Both the position numbers and the translations under genes were made by a program. Below, one piece after another: positions 15,178 to 22,001 of a DNA stretch of 23,548 bases. Location of the stretch: NCBI GenBank assembly GCA_021816565.1, contig JAKAXN010000022.1, positions 1 to 23,548 on the forward strand. The letters run 5' to 3'. The notes under the pieces are model-generated. The model was not told where the DNA came from and ran no database searches. It saw only the letters and a list, made by a program, of their open reading frames with translations. How positions within the stretch are numbered: the stretch's first letter is position 1; each line of letters opens with the position of its first letter. The stretch comes from Actinomycetes bacterium. Its GTDB lineage: Bacteria; Actinomycetota; Acidimicrobiia; Acidimicrobiales; Palsa-688.

Positions 15178-16038
15178 CTACTGCCCCCTCTCCTCGGACT
15201 GGGCCCGGTCCACCACTTGGCGGAGCCGGCGACGGAACTGGACGAACTCCGGGGTGTCACGCATCTCGCGGGTCCGGGGCCTGGGCAGGTCGATCGGTAT
15301 CTCCTCCAGGACCCGGCCCGGGCGGGCGCTCATCACCACGACCCGGTCGGACAAGAATGCCGCCTCCTCGATCGAGTGGGTCACGAAGACCACCGGGCGG
15401 GCACCGCCCCACACGTCGAGCAGCATCTCGGCCATGCGGTCCCTTGTCAGAGCGTCCAGGGCAGCGAACGGCTCATCCATGAGGAGCAGGCCCGGGTTGA
15501 AAGCCAACGCCCGGACGATGCCTACGCGTTGCTTCATACCCCCGGAGAGCTGCCGGGGGTAGGCATCGCTGAAGCCGGCCAAGCCCACCTCGTCGAGCAG
15601 ATGACGAATGCGCTCGTCATCGACCGACCTCTTGTCGATGATCTCGGCCAGTAGCCGGGCGTTCTCCCAGGTCGTGCGCCAGGGAAGGAGATTGGCGTCC
15701 TGGAAGACGAAGCCGATCTTCCTGCCCTTCAGTGCCTCGTCGACAGATCCGCCGAGGACCGACACCTTCCCCCGCGAGGGACTGATGAGGCCCCCGATGA
15801 CCTTGAGCAGGGTGGTCTTACCGCAACCGGACGGGCCGAGAAGACTGACGAACTCCCGGGGTCCCACCTCGAGGCTCGTCTCCTGGAGAGCCACCATGCG
15901 CCCGTCCCGGCCTCTCCGGTAGACGACCTGGACGTCGCTCATCGATATGGCTGGAGCCATGACCGACCGGGCCGAGGCCACCTCCGGCTCCTCTTCCCGT
16001 GCCGTCCCCCGGGCCAGCACCTGCAACTTTCTGCTCAT
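15178..16038 (-). CDS. ABC transporter ATP-binding protein, SsuB/TauB family
   Basis: A 286-residue ATPase that powers the permease encoded next. It shows Walker A GPSGCGKTT, Q-loop VFQDANLLPW, signature LSGGMKQR, Walker B LLLMDEPFAALD and H-loop VTHS, all intact. The VFQDANLLPW and RPGRV segments are typical of nitrate/sulfonate/taurine importers. The start is taken as ATG at 16038, 17 nt after the PLP enzyme stop, with GGGGGGATGG as ribosome site. It leaves about 30 extra residues before the core begins at ISMSDVQVVY. An internal ATG at MAPAIS is possible. The frame stays open upstream to 16566 inside the PLP enzyme gene, but that part is noise. Confidence 0.93.
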   Translation of the reverse strand: MSRKLQVLARGTAREEEPEVASARSVMAPAISMSDVQVVYRRGRDGRMVALQETSLEVGPREFVSLLGPSGCGKTTLLKVIGGLISPSRGKVSVLGGSVDEALKGRKIGFVFQDANLLPWRTTWENARLLAEIIDKRSVDDERIRHLLDEVGLAGFSDAYPRQLSGGMKQRVGIVRALAFNPGLLLMDEPFAALDALTRDRMAEMLLDVWGGARPVVFVTHSIEEAAFLSDRVVVMSARPGRVLEEIPIDLPRPRTREMRDTPEFVQFRRRLRQVVDRAQSEERGQ

Positions 16039-16055
16039 CTTCCATCCCCCCGTTC

Positions 16056-17087
16056 TCAAACCCCCGTGCCGGGTACCCCGCCCGGCGCGAACAAGGCCGG
16101 CTGCCCCCCCGTATGCCAGAACACGACCGGCCGGTCGTCTGGAAACCGCCCCTCTGCGTCCAACATCAGCAACCCGGCGAACGCCTTGCCCGTATAGACC
16201 CGGTCCAGCACCCAGCCGCCCCGCCGGGCGGCCCAGAGGATGGCGGCATCGCCTTCTTTGGTGGGCACCGCATAGCCCGGGCCTACGGCTCGCTCCTCCA
16301 CCCAGGGTTCCGTGCCGGCCAGAACGCCGGTGTCGAGACCGGCGACATCCAGGCATCCCCGGGCCAGCCGGTGGGCTTCCCTCTGAAGGTCGGCCGACCC
16401 CTTGGCCACGCCGACAGCCACCAGATCGGGGACCTGCATCCCGCCAGCCCGACAATAGGACTGACCGGCCAGCAGTCCCCCGTGCGTGCCCGCCGTGGAA
16501 CTGGCCAGCACCACCGTCGAGGGTGACTCTCCGCTCTCCTCGCACTGCCGGAGCAGTTCGGTCCATCCGGACAGGAATCCCAGCGCCCCCACCTCCGTAC
16601 TCCCGCCCATGGGGATCGTCTCCACCATCCGGCCCGCCCCGGCCAGATCTGCGGCAACCTCCTCAGCCGTCTGCTGGAGGTCATCCCAATCATCGGTATC
16701 GGCCACGTGCAGGTGGGCGCCGAAGAGGCGCGACAGCAGCTGGTTCCCGGACGGCTCATCTGCGGCGGGGCCCCGACCGAGGACCAGGTGGCAGTCCCAC
16801 CCCAGCCGGGTGCAGGCTGCGGCGGTCATCCGGGCGTGGTTGGACTGGGCGGCGCCAACGGTTACCACGGTGTCCACGCCGCGCGCGGCGGCCGCACCGC
16901 ACAGGAACTCGAGCTTCCGGGCCTTGTTGCCGCCCATCCCGAGGCCGGTCAGGTCGTCGCGCTTGACCAGCAACCGGGCCCCGCTGGGCAGCCGCGTCGC
17001 CTCCTCGAGGGGGGTGGGCAGGGTGGCCAGACCGATCCGGGGAAGCCTTGCCAGAGCCTCGTGGAGGGCCTGCGCCATCCCGGTCAT
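16056..17087 (-). CDS. PLP-dependent D-cysteine desulfhydrase / ACC deaminase family enzyme
   Basis: A 343-residue fold-type II PLP enzyme. The PLP lysine is K55 in GLGMGGNKARKLE, and the family segments LLVKRDDLTG, GAAQSNHARMTAAA, GSTEVGALGF and SSTAGTHGGLLAG follow. Near the C-terminus it reads RVYTGKAFAG and FWHTGGQPALF. ACC deaminase has YEGK at the first site, with a catalytic Glu that is Thr here, so ACC deamination is unlikely. The pattern fits D-cysteine desulfhydrase and relatives, which also include the cysteate sulfo-lyase CuyA. A beta-elimination releasing ammonia, pyruvate and a sulfur leaving group is the likeliest chemistry. Its ATG at 17087 overlaps the LacI stop (ATGA). M4 is an alternative start. 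It is the first enzyme gene of the operon. Confidence 0.9.
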   Translation of the reverse strand: MTGMAQALHEALARLPRIGLATLPTPLEEATRLPSGARLLVKRDDLTGLGMGGNKARKLEFLCGAAAARGVDTVVTVGAAQSNHARMTAAACTRLGWDCHLVLGRGPAADEPSGNQLLSRLFGAHLHVADTDDWDDLQQTAEEVAADLAGAGRMVETIPMGGSTEVGALGFLSGWTELLRQCEESGESPSTVVLASSTAGTHGGLLAGQSYCRAGGMQVPDLVAVGVAKGSADLQREAHRLARGCLDVAGLDTGVLAGTEPWVEERAVGPGYAVPTKEGDAAILWAARRGGWVLDRVYTGKAFAGLLMLDAEGRFPDDRPVVFWHTGGQPALFAPGGVPGTGV

Positions 17088-18166
17088 GGCCGCCCCCTAG
17101 GGGGGCGCGTGGACTCTCTCACTATCAACTCCGTTGGATGGATGACGGTGTGCTGGGCCCCATCCGACCCGTTGAGGATCCGGATGACCCGGCCCACCCC
17201 GGCGGCGCCGATGGCCGCCATGGATACGGAGACGGTGGTGAGCGGCGGGTCCCAGAGGGCAGCCATGGGTATGTCGTCGAATCCCACCACCGACACGTCG
17301 TCGGGTACCGCTATGCCACGACGCCTCAGCTCGTTGAGGCAGCCGATGGCCATGGCGTCGTTGGAGGCGAAGATCGCGGTCGGAGGCTGCTCCACCTCCA
17401 TGAGCTGCGCCGTGGCCCGGGCCCCGCCCTCCATCGTGTAGTGACCCGGCACGATCAGCCCGGAGTCCGCATCCACGCCGGCCGCGGTCATCGCCAGTTG
17501 GAAGCCGCGACGGCGCTCCTTGCTGGTCCGAAGGGCGGCGGGACCGTCGATCAGGGCTATACGGCGGTGCCCCATACCCAGCAGGTGCTCGGCGGCAAGG
17601 CGCGCGCCCCCGACGTTGTCCGGCAGCTCGGCGGGCATCCGACCGGCCCTCGGACCGAGTGCCACCGCCACCCCCCCGTACGCGGCCAGGTCATCGAGCA
17701 GCGACTTCATGCCCCTCTCGTAGGCTCTGTTCTCCAGGCCCCCTCCCACCAGGAGGAGCCCGGCGACCCGGTTGTCCACCATCATCTCCACGTAGCGCAG
17801 CTCCCTCTCGGGGTCCCGGTCGGTGCTGCAGATGATCGTCAGGTAGCCGGCCGCTTCGGCCGCGTCGCTGGCCGCCCTGGCGAACTCACTGAAGTAGGCG
17901 TCCCTCACGTCGTGGATCAGGACCCCGATCGTCTTGCTCCGTCTCAGCTGGAAGCTGCGGGCCAGGCTGTTCGGCCGGAACCCCAGCTCGGCGGCCGCCG
18001 CCTCGACCCGCAGACGGGTGGAGGCACTCACCGGGTGACGACTGTCCGGGTTGAGCGCGCGCGAGGCGGTCGACACGGACACGCCGCTACGGGCCGCCAC
18101 CTCGACCAGCGAGATTCGCTGCCCACCTTCCCCGTCCAGACCCGATGGCAAACGATTGCCAACCAC
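17084..18166 (-). CDS. LacI-family transcriptional repressor, first gene of the operon
   Basis: A 360-residue repressor. The helix-turn-helix is at residues 18-45 (ISLVEVAARSGVSVSTASRAL), the hinge helix at about 65-74 (RPNSLARSF), and a periplasmic-binding-protein-like effector domain starts at TIGVLIHDVRDAYFSEF and includes IALIDGP, AIFASNDAMAIG and VSVVGFDDIPMA. LacI repressors bind CG-centred palindromes and release on binding a small ligand, often a sugar or a breakdown product. GTG at 18166 is the assigned start: a TTGACG-N17-CAGGAT promoter ends 6 nt before it, which fits a leaderless mRNA. It gives 17 residues before the HTH, more than usual, and the first operator lies inside codons 2-7. 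The stop overlaps the PLP enzyme start, so the repressor controls its own operon. Confidence 0.92.
   Translation of the reverse strand: MVGNRLPSGLDGEGGQRISLVEVAARSGVSVSTASRALNPDSRHPVSASTRLRVEAAAAELGFRPNSLARSFQLRRSKTIGVLIHDVRDAYFSEFARAASDAAEAAGYLTIICSTDRDPERELRYVEMMVDNRVAGLLLVGGGLENRAYERGMKSLLDDLAAYGGVAVALGPRAGRMPAELPDNVGGARLAAEHLLGMGHRRIALIDGPAALRTSKERRRGFQLAMTAAGVDADSGLIVPGHYTMEGGARATAQLMEVEQPPTAIFASNDAMAIGCLNELRRRGIAVPDDVSVVGFDDIPMAALWDPPLTTVSVSMAAIGAAGVGRVIRILNGSDGAQHTVIHPTELIVRESTRPPRGRP
18146..18161. promoter_or_regulatory. LacI-type operator O1
   Basis: TGGCAAACGATTGCCA is a near-perfect 16-bp palindrome with a central CG and only one mismatched pair (positions 7 and 10), the typical form of LacI/GalR sites. 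It lies just downstream of the predicted transcription start, within the first codons of the repressor gene. Confidence 0.75.
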
Positions 18167-18172
18167 GGCGCC

Positions 18173-18201
18173 ATCCTGTCATGGCAATCGTTTGCCGTCA
18201 A
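18173..18201 (-). promoter_or_regulatory. Promoter of the LacI operon
   Basis: On the minus strand, TTGACG (18201-18196) is followed by a 17-nt spacer and CAGGAT (18178-18173), then 6 nt to the GTG at 18166. The -35 matches the consensus at five of six positions. The -10 keeps the key A and final T. The spacing implies a leaderless or nearly leaderless transcript. Operators O1 and O2 flank it. Confidence 0.65.
18182..18197. promoter_or_regulatory. LacI-type operator O2
   Basis: TGGCAATCGTTTGCCG is O1 in the opposite orientation with a single end change. Its centre is 36 bp from that of O1. It covers most of the spacer and touches the -35 of the repressor promoter, so bound repressor would block RNA polymerase. 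Confidence 0.75.
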
Positions 18202-18287
18202 CAGGGTCGGCTCCATGAGGCCCTTTCCGACGACCTCCCCGGTCCCCGAACGTGGCAGACGGACACCGCCCCAGTCTGAAAGACCGC

Positions 18288-18316
18288 TTGACGCCTCCAC
18301 TTTTACTACCTACAGT
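18288..18316 (+). promoter_or_regulatory. Promoter of the amidohydrolase operon
   Basis: TTGACG (18288-18293), a 17-nt spacer and TACAGT (18311-18316) form the best sigma-70-type promoter in the window. Transcription would start near 18323, just before the ATG at 18325. The -35 hexamer is identical to that of the divergent LacI promoter. An AGGA element precedes the ATG. Confidence 0.65.
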
Positions 18317-18319
18317 AGG
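18309..18319. promoter_or_regulatory. Palindrome overlapping the -10, possible operator
   Basis: CCTACAGTAGG is a perfect inverted repeat around a central A and lies on the -10 hexamer. T-rich and A-rich flanks extend the partial symmetry. It differs from the LacI operators, so another regulator would be involved if it is real. Confidence 0.35.
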
Positions 18320-18324
18320 AAAAT

Positions 18325-20136
18325 ATGAACCCCGACGGCGCGTTCGATCTCATCGTCCGCAGAGGCATGTGGTTCGACGGCACCGGGGCCCCCGGCGCGG
18401 TCCGCGACGTCGGTATCCGCGGCGGCGTGGTGGCGGCCGTGTCGGCCACCCCGCTGCCGGCCACCCCGACCGCGGAGGTCATCGACGCCGCCGGGCGGTG
18501 GGTCCTGCCGGGCTTCGTCGACATCCACACCCATTACGACGCCGAGGTGCTGGTCAACCCGGGCCTGGGAGAATCGGTCCGCCACGGTGTCACCACCCTG
18601 GTCATGGGCAGCTGCTCCCTGTCCACCGTCCTGTCCGGGCCAGAGGATGCCGCGGACATGTTCAGCCGGGTCGAGGCGGTCCCCTACGACTGCGTCCTCG
18701 AGACCCTGCGCCGGCGCCGCAGCTGGTCCGACGCCGCAGGCTACGTCGACGCCCTGGAGTCGCTCCCCCTCGGCCCCAACGTGGCCTCCTTCCTCGGACA
18801 CTCCGACCTGCGGGCGCACGTCATGGGCCTGGGCCGCTCCGTCGATCCCGACGCCCGGCCCACCCCGGCCGAGATGGCCCGCATGGAGTCGCTCCTCTCC
18901 GACGCCCTCGACGCCGGGATGCTCGGCCTGTCGACGATGACCACGCGCCTCGACAAGCTGGGCGGTGACCGCTTCCGATCCCGGCCCCTGCCTTCGACCC
19001 ATGCTTCGTGGCGGGAGTACCGCCGCCTCAACTCCGTCCTGCGCCGTCGGGGTCGCGTGCTCCAGAGCGCCCCCGATGCCCGGATGCCGCTCAATGTGTT
19101 CCTCTTCCTGGCCCAGAGCTCGGGCATCCTGCGCCGCCCTCTGCGCACGAGCCTCCTGGTCGCCGCCGACGCCAAGTCCATGCCGGCCGGTGCCCTGGCC
19201 GGGCGGGCGGTCGCCCTGCACAACCGGCTCCTCGGCTCGGAGGTACGGATGCAGCACCTGCCCGTCCCGTTCGAGCTGTACTCCGACGGCATCGACCTCC
19301 CCGTCTTCGAGGAGCTGGGCGCGGGCGCGGCGGCGCTGCACCTGCGCGACGAGCTGGCCCGTAACGATCTGATGCGCGACACCGAATACCGGCGGCGCTT
19401 CCGCCGCCAGTACGACCGCCGGACGGTACCGGGACTCTGGCACAAGGACTTCTACGACGCCCGGATCGTCGCCTGCCCCGACCGGTCCGTCGTCGGCAAG
19501 ACCTTCGGCCAGGTAGCCGACGAACGGTCCGTACACCCGGTGGACGCCTTCCTCGACCTGGTCGTGGCCCACGGCGGCAGCAACGTGCGCTGGCACACCA
19601 CCGTCGCCAACCACCGGCCCGCCGTCCTCGACCGCATGGCCAGTGACCCGGGCGTGCACCTGGGCTTCTCGGATGCCGGCGCCCACCTGCGCAACATGGC
19701 CTTCTACAACTTCGGGCTCCGGCTCCTGCGCCGGGTCCACGACGCCGAGCAGGCCGGGCGCCCCTTCATGTCGCTCGAGGCCGCGGTGCACCGCCTCACC
19801 GGGGAGCTGGGCGAGTGGTTCGGCCTCGACGCCGGGACCCTGCGCCCGGGGGACCGGGCCGACCTGGTCATCGTCGACCCGGCCGGACTCGACGGGAGCG
19901 TCGAGGATTACCACGAGGAGCCGATCGAAGCCTTCGGCGGGCTGTCGCGCATGGTCCGGCGCAACGACCGGGCCGTCACCGCCACCTGCGTAGCCGGCCG
20001 GGTGGTCTACCGGGCGGGCGGTTTCGCCGACGGCTACGGGCGGGACTGGCGCAGCGGGCAGTTCCTGCGGGCCGGGGCCCGCCAGCGCCGGTCACCGCAG
20101 GGCCCGGTGGCGGCGGCCCGGGCGGAGATCCGATGA
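18325..20136 (+). CDS. Amidohydrolase-superfamily protein, N-acyl-D-amino-acid deacylase type
   Basis: A 603-residue zinc-dependent hydrolase related to D-aminoacylases and N-acyl-D-aspartate/glutamate deacylases, which cut the acyl group from N-acyl-D-amino acids. The urease-like start FDLIVRRGMWFDGTG and the metal motif VDIHTHYDAE (His68, His70) are clear. GHSDLRAHVMG carries another likely active-site His, and the catalytic Asp450 is in GFSDAGAHLRNM. The C-terminal beta part returns with LRPGDRADLVIVDP and RVVYRAGG. Length exceeds the roughly 480-530 residues of classical D-aminoacylases, with an insertion in the middle (about 230-340) and a basic tail. The ATG at 18325 fits the promoter and family start. 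The stop overlaps the next start (ATGA). The true substrate is not determined. Confidence 0.9.
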   Translation: MNPDGAFDLIVRRGMWFDGTGAPGAVRDVGIRGGVVAAVSATPLPATPTAEVIDAAGRWVLPGFVDIHTHYDAEVLVNPGLGESVRHGVTTLVMGSCSLSTVLSGPEDAADMFSRVEAVPYDCVLETLRRRRSWSDAAGYVDALESLPLGPNVASFLGHSDLRAHVMGLGRSVDPDARPTPAEMARMESLLSDALDAGMLGLSTMTTRLDKLGGDRFRSRPLPSTHASWREYRRLNSVLRRRGRVLQSAPDARMPLNVFLFLAQSSGILRRPLRTSLLVAADAKSMPAGALAGRAVALHNRLLGSEVRMQHLPVPFELYSDGIDLPVFEELGAGAAALHLRDELARNDLMRDTEYRRRFRRQYDRRTVPGLWHKDFYDARIVACPDRSVVGKTFGQVADERSVHPVDAFLDLVVAHGGSNVRWHTTVANHRPAVLDRMASDPGVHLGFSDAGAHLRNMAFYNFGLRLLRRVHDAEQAGRPFMSLEAAVHRLTGELGEWFGLDAGTLRPGDRADLVIVDPAGLDGSVEDYHEEPIEAFGGLSRMVRRNDRAVTATCVAGRVVYRAGGFADGYGRDWRSGQFLRAGARQRRSPQGPVAAARAEIR

Positions 20137-21020
20137 CGGCGGCCGAGAGGGTCATCCTGGCCAACACGTCGGCCCTGGCGGTCTTCGAGCAGGGGCCCGA
20201 GGACGCCCCGGCCGTGATCCTGGCCCACGGCTGGCCGGATTGCCACCATGTGTGGGACCTGGTGGCACCGCTGCTGGCGGACCGGTTCCGGGTGGTCACC
20301 TACGACATGCGCGGCGTCGGCCGATCCACTCCTGCCCTCACCCGCCGGCCATATGCGCTGGAGCATCTGGCCGGCGACCTCGGTGCCGTCATCGGCGCGG
20401 TCGGAGGCGGAGCCCCGGTGCACGTCGTCGGTCACGACTGGGGGTCGGTGGTCGGCTGGGAGGCGGTCCAGACCCCGGAGCTGCAGTCGTCGATCGCGTC
20501 GTTCACCTCCATATCGGGGCCCAACCTGGACTGGGCCGGCACCGTCCTGCGCCGCCGACCCCTCCCCCTCGGGGCGGCCACCGACCAGCTGGTCCGCTCC
20601 GCCTACACCGGGGTGCTCAGCCTGCCGGGGGTGCGGACCGGCATCTGGCGGGCCGGGGCGGCTCCGGCGTTCCGGGCGTGGCTCCGGGTCAGCGAGGGAG
20701 TCAGGGGGTATCCCGGAGCAGGGCTCACCGAGAATGCCATCGCCGCCGTGCCGCTGTACCGCACCAACATCTGGCCCCGGCTCCTCCACCCCCGGCTCCG
20801 GCCCACCGACGTGCCGGTCCAGTTGGTCATCGCCACCCGGGACCGCTACGTATCCCCGGCCCTGGCCCGGACGATGACCGCCTGGCTGCCCGATATGGAC
20901 ATCCACGAGATCGACGCCGGGCACTGGTCCCCCCGGACCCACCCCGAGGCCCTGGCCGCCGGCATCTCCGGCTTCGTCGCGTCGGTGGAGGCGTCGACCG
21001 CCGGAAAGGAATCGGCATGA
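20133..21020 (+). CDS. Alpha/beta hydrolase, epoxide hydrolase-like
   Basis: A 295-residue alpha/beta-fold hydrolase. The oxyanion motif HGWP is at 32-35. The nucleophile elbow GHDWGS places Asp102 as nucleophile, as in epoxide hydrolases and haloalkane dehalogenases rather than esterases, which use Ser. A likely acid is the Asp in IATRDRYVSP, and the base is His264 in DAGHWSP. The HGxP motif favours epoxide hydrolase over dehalogenase. Lid tyrosines could not be assigned by eye. The ATG at 20133 overlaps the amidohydrolase stop by 4 nt, and its own stop overlaps the next start in the same way, so the three genes form a coupled operon. A frame open upstream to 19815 is inside the amidohydrolase gene and is not used. 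Confidence 0.9.
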   Translation: MTAAERVILANTSALAVFEQGPEDAPAVILAHGWPDCHHVWDLVAPLLADRFRVVTYDMRGVGRSTPALTRRPYALEHLAGDLGAVIGAVGGGAPVHVVGHDWGSVVGWEAVQTPELQSSIASFTSISGPNLDWAGTVLRRRPLPLGAATDQLVRSAYTGVLSLPGVRTGIWRAGAAPAFRAWLRVSEGVRGYPGAGLTENAIAAVPLYRTNIWPRLLHPRLRPTDVPVQLVIATRDRYVSPALARTMTAWLPDMDIHEIDAGHWSPRTHPEALAAGISGFVASVEASTAGKESA

Positions 21021-21916
21021 CCACCCTCCTCGACGCCGACCACACCGCGCACCGGCCGTTCAGGGCCCGGCGGGTGGCGTTCGACTACGCCACCACTCCG
21101 AGCCACTGGATACCCGGCGACGCCCACACCACGCACGTGGTCAACGTCCTGCACCTGCTGCTGCCGGCCGGCGAACGGTGGTTCTGCGACGTGTACCGCC
21201 AGGCTCTGCCCCATGTGACCGACGAGGTCCTGCGGCGCGACATCAAGGCGTTCATCGGCCAGGAGGCGACCCACGCCCGGGCCCACACCATCGCGATCGA
21301 CCACCTTTCGGCGTGCGGCATCGACGCGTCCCCTTTCACCAGGATGGTCGAGGCCGGCTTCGCCCTGGCCCGGACCCGCCCCGCGCCGCGGTGGCTGCCC
21401 GGCCGGTTGGGCCGCCTGACCGAGCGGCAGATCCTGCTCCAGAACCTGGCGCTGATCGCCGCCATCGAGCACTTCACCTCGGCGCTGGGCTGGTGGATCC
21501 TCGTCACCCGGGGACTCGACCAGGCCGGCGCCGACCCCGAGATGCTGGCCCTCCTGCGCTGGCACGGGGCGGAGGAGGTGGAGCACCGCAGCGTGGCCTT
21601 CGACACGTACCGGGCGGTGGGAGGCGGCTACCTACGGCGCGCCGTCTCCATGATCCTGGTCTTCTGGATAATGCTGGGCCTGTGGATCACCGGAGCTGGA
21701 TTCCTGATGCGGGCCGACCGCAGCACCGGCCACCGCCACCTGAGTGCCCGGGAGTTCGTCCGGGCCGGCCGCCAGGACCGGCTGCCCCGCTTCCTGCCCA
21801 TCCTGGCCTCCGTCCCCAGGTATCTGGCGCCGCGCTACCACCCCTCCCACGAGGGCCGCACGGAGGTGGCGGCGGACTACCTGGCCGCCGCTCGCGGCGT
21901 GATGTCCCGGGTGTGA
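21017..21916 (+). CDS. 'Predicted metal-dependent hydrolase' family protein with a di-iron ferritin-like ligand set
   Basis: A 299-residue protein resembling the uncharacterised family named predicted metal-dependent hydrolase (PF10118/COG3687). The conserved acidic and histidine residues follow the pattern of di-iron carboxylate proteins: Glu53 (AGERWFCDVY), Glu83-x-x-His86 (GQEATHARAH), Glu151 (AAIEHFTSAL) and Glu187-x-x-His190 (GAEEVEHRSV). These are the six ligands of a four-helix di-iron site. One hydrophobic helix at about 210-230 (VSMILVFWIMLGLWITG) could anchor it to the membrane. The chemistry may therefore be oxidative rather than hydrolytic; this is inference. The ATG at 21017 overlaps the upstream stop and follows GGAAAGGA. 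It is the third gene of the amidohydrolase operon. Confidence 0.85.
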   Translation: MTTLLDADHTAHRPFRARRVAFDYATTPSHWIPGDAHTTHVVNVLHLLLPAGERWFCDVYRQALPHVTDEVLRRDIKAFIGQEATHARAHTIAIDHLSACGIDASPFTRMVEAGFALARTRPAPRWLPGRLGRLTERQILLQNLALIAAIEHFTSALGWWILVTRGLDQAGADPEMLALLRWHGAEEVEHRSVAFDTYRAVGGGYLRRAVSMILVFWIMLGLWITGAGFLMRADRSTGHRHLSAREFVRAGRQDRLPRFLPILASVPRYLAPRYHPSHEGRTEVAADYLAAARGVMSRV

Positions 21917-21922
21917 TCCGGT

Positions 21923-21961
21923 CGGGCCCTCGCCCGGGCGGCTTGCCGGGCCCGGCCCGGG
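21923..21961. repeat. Overlapping GC-rich inverted repeats after the amidohydrolase operon
   Basis: CGGGCCC (21923-21929) can pair with GGGCCCG (21948-21954), and CCCGGGC (21933-21939) can pair with GCCCGGG (21955-21961). The two stems interleave, so they exclude each other or form a pseudoknot. Lying 7 nt after a stop codon, they may act as a terminator, but base composition makes chance pairing easy here. Confidence 0.35.
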
Positions 21962-22001
21962 AAGCCCCGGCCGGTCGACCGCCGTCGGCCATGCTGTACG
22001 C

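Noticed and set aside
16039..16566. Upstream extension of the ATPase gene into the PLP enzyme gene
   Set aside because: The ABC core begins well after 16038, and the extension is an alternative-frame reading of the PLP enzyme gene.
16056..17087. Annotation as ACC deaminase (acdS)
   Set aside because: The diagnostic Glu of YEGK is Thr, and the HTGG loop follows D-cysteine desulfhydrase.
18310..19914. A 534-codon minus-strand frame opposite the amidohydrolase gene
   Set aside because: The composition (Gly, Val, Gln, His, Ala) is typical of antisense shadow frames, and the plus-strand frame has a metal motif, promoter and family match.
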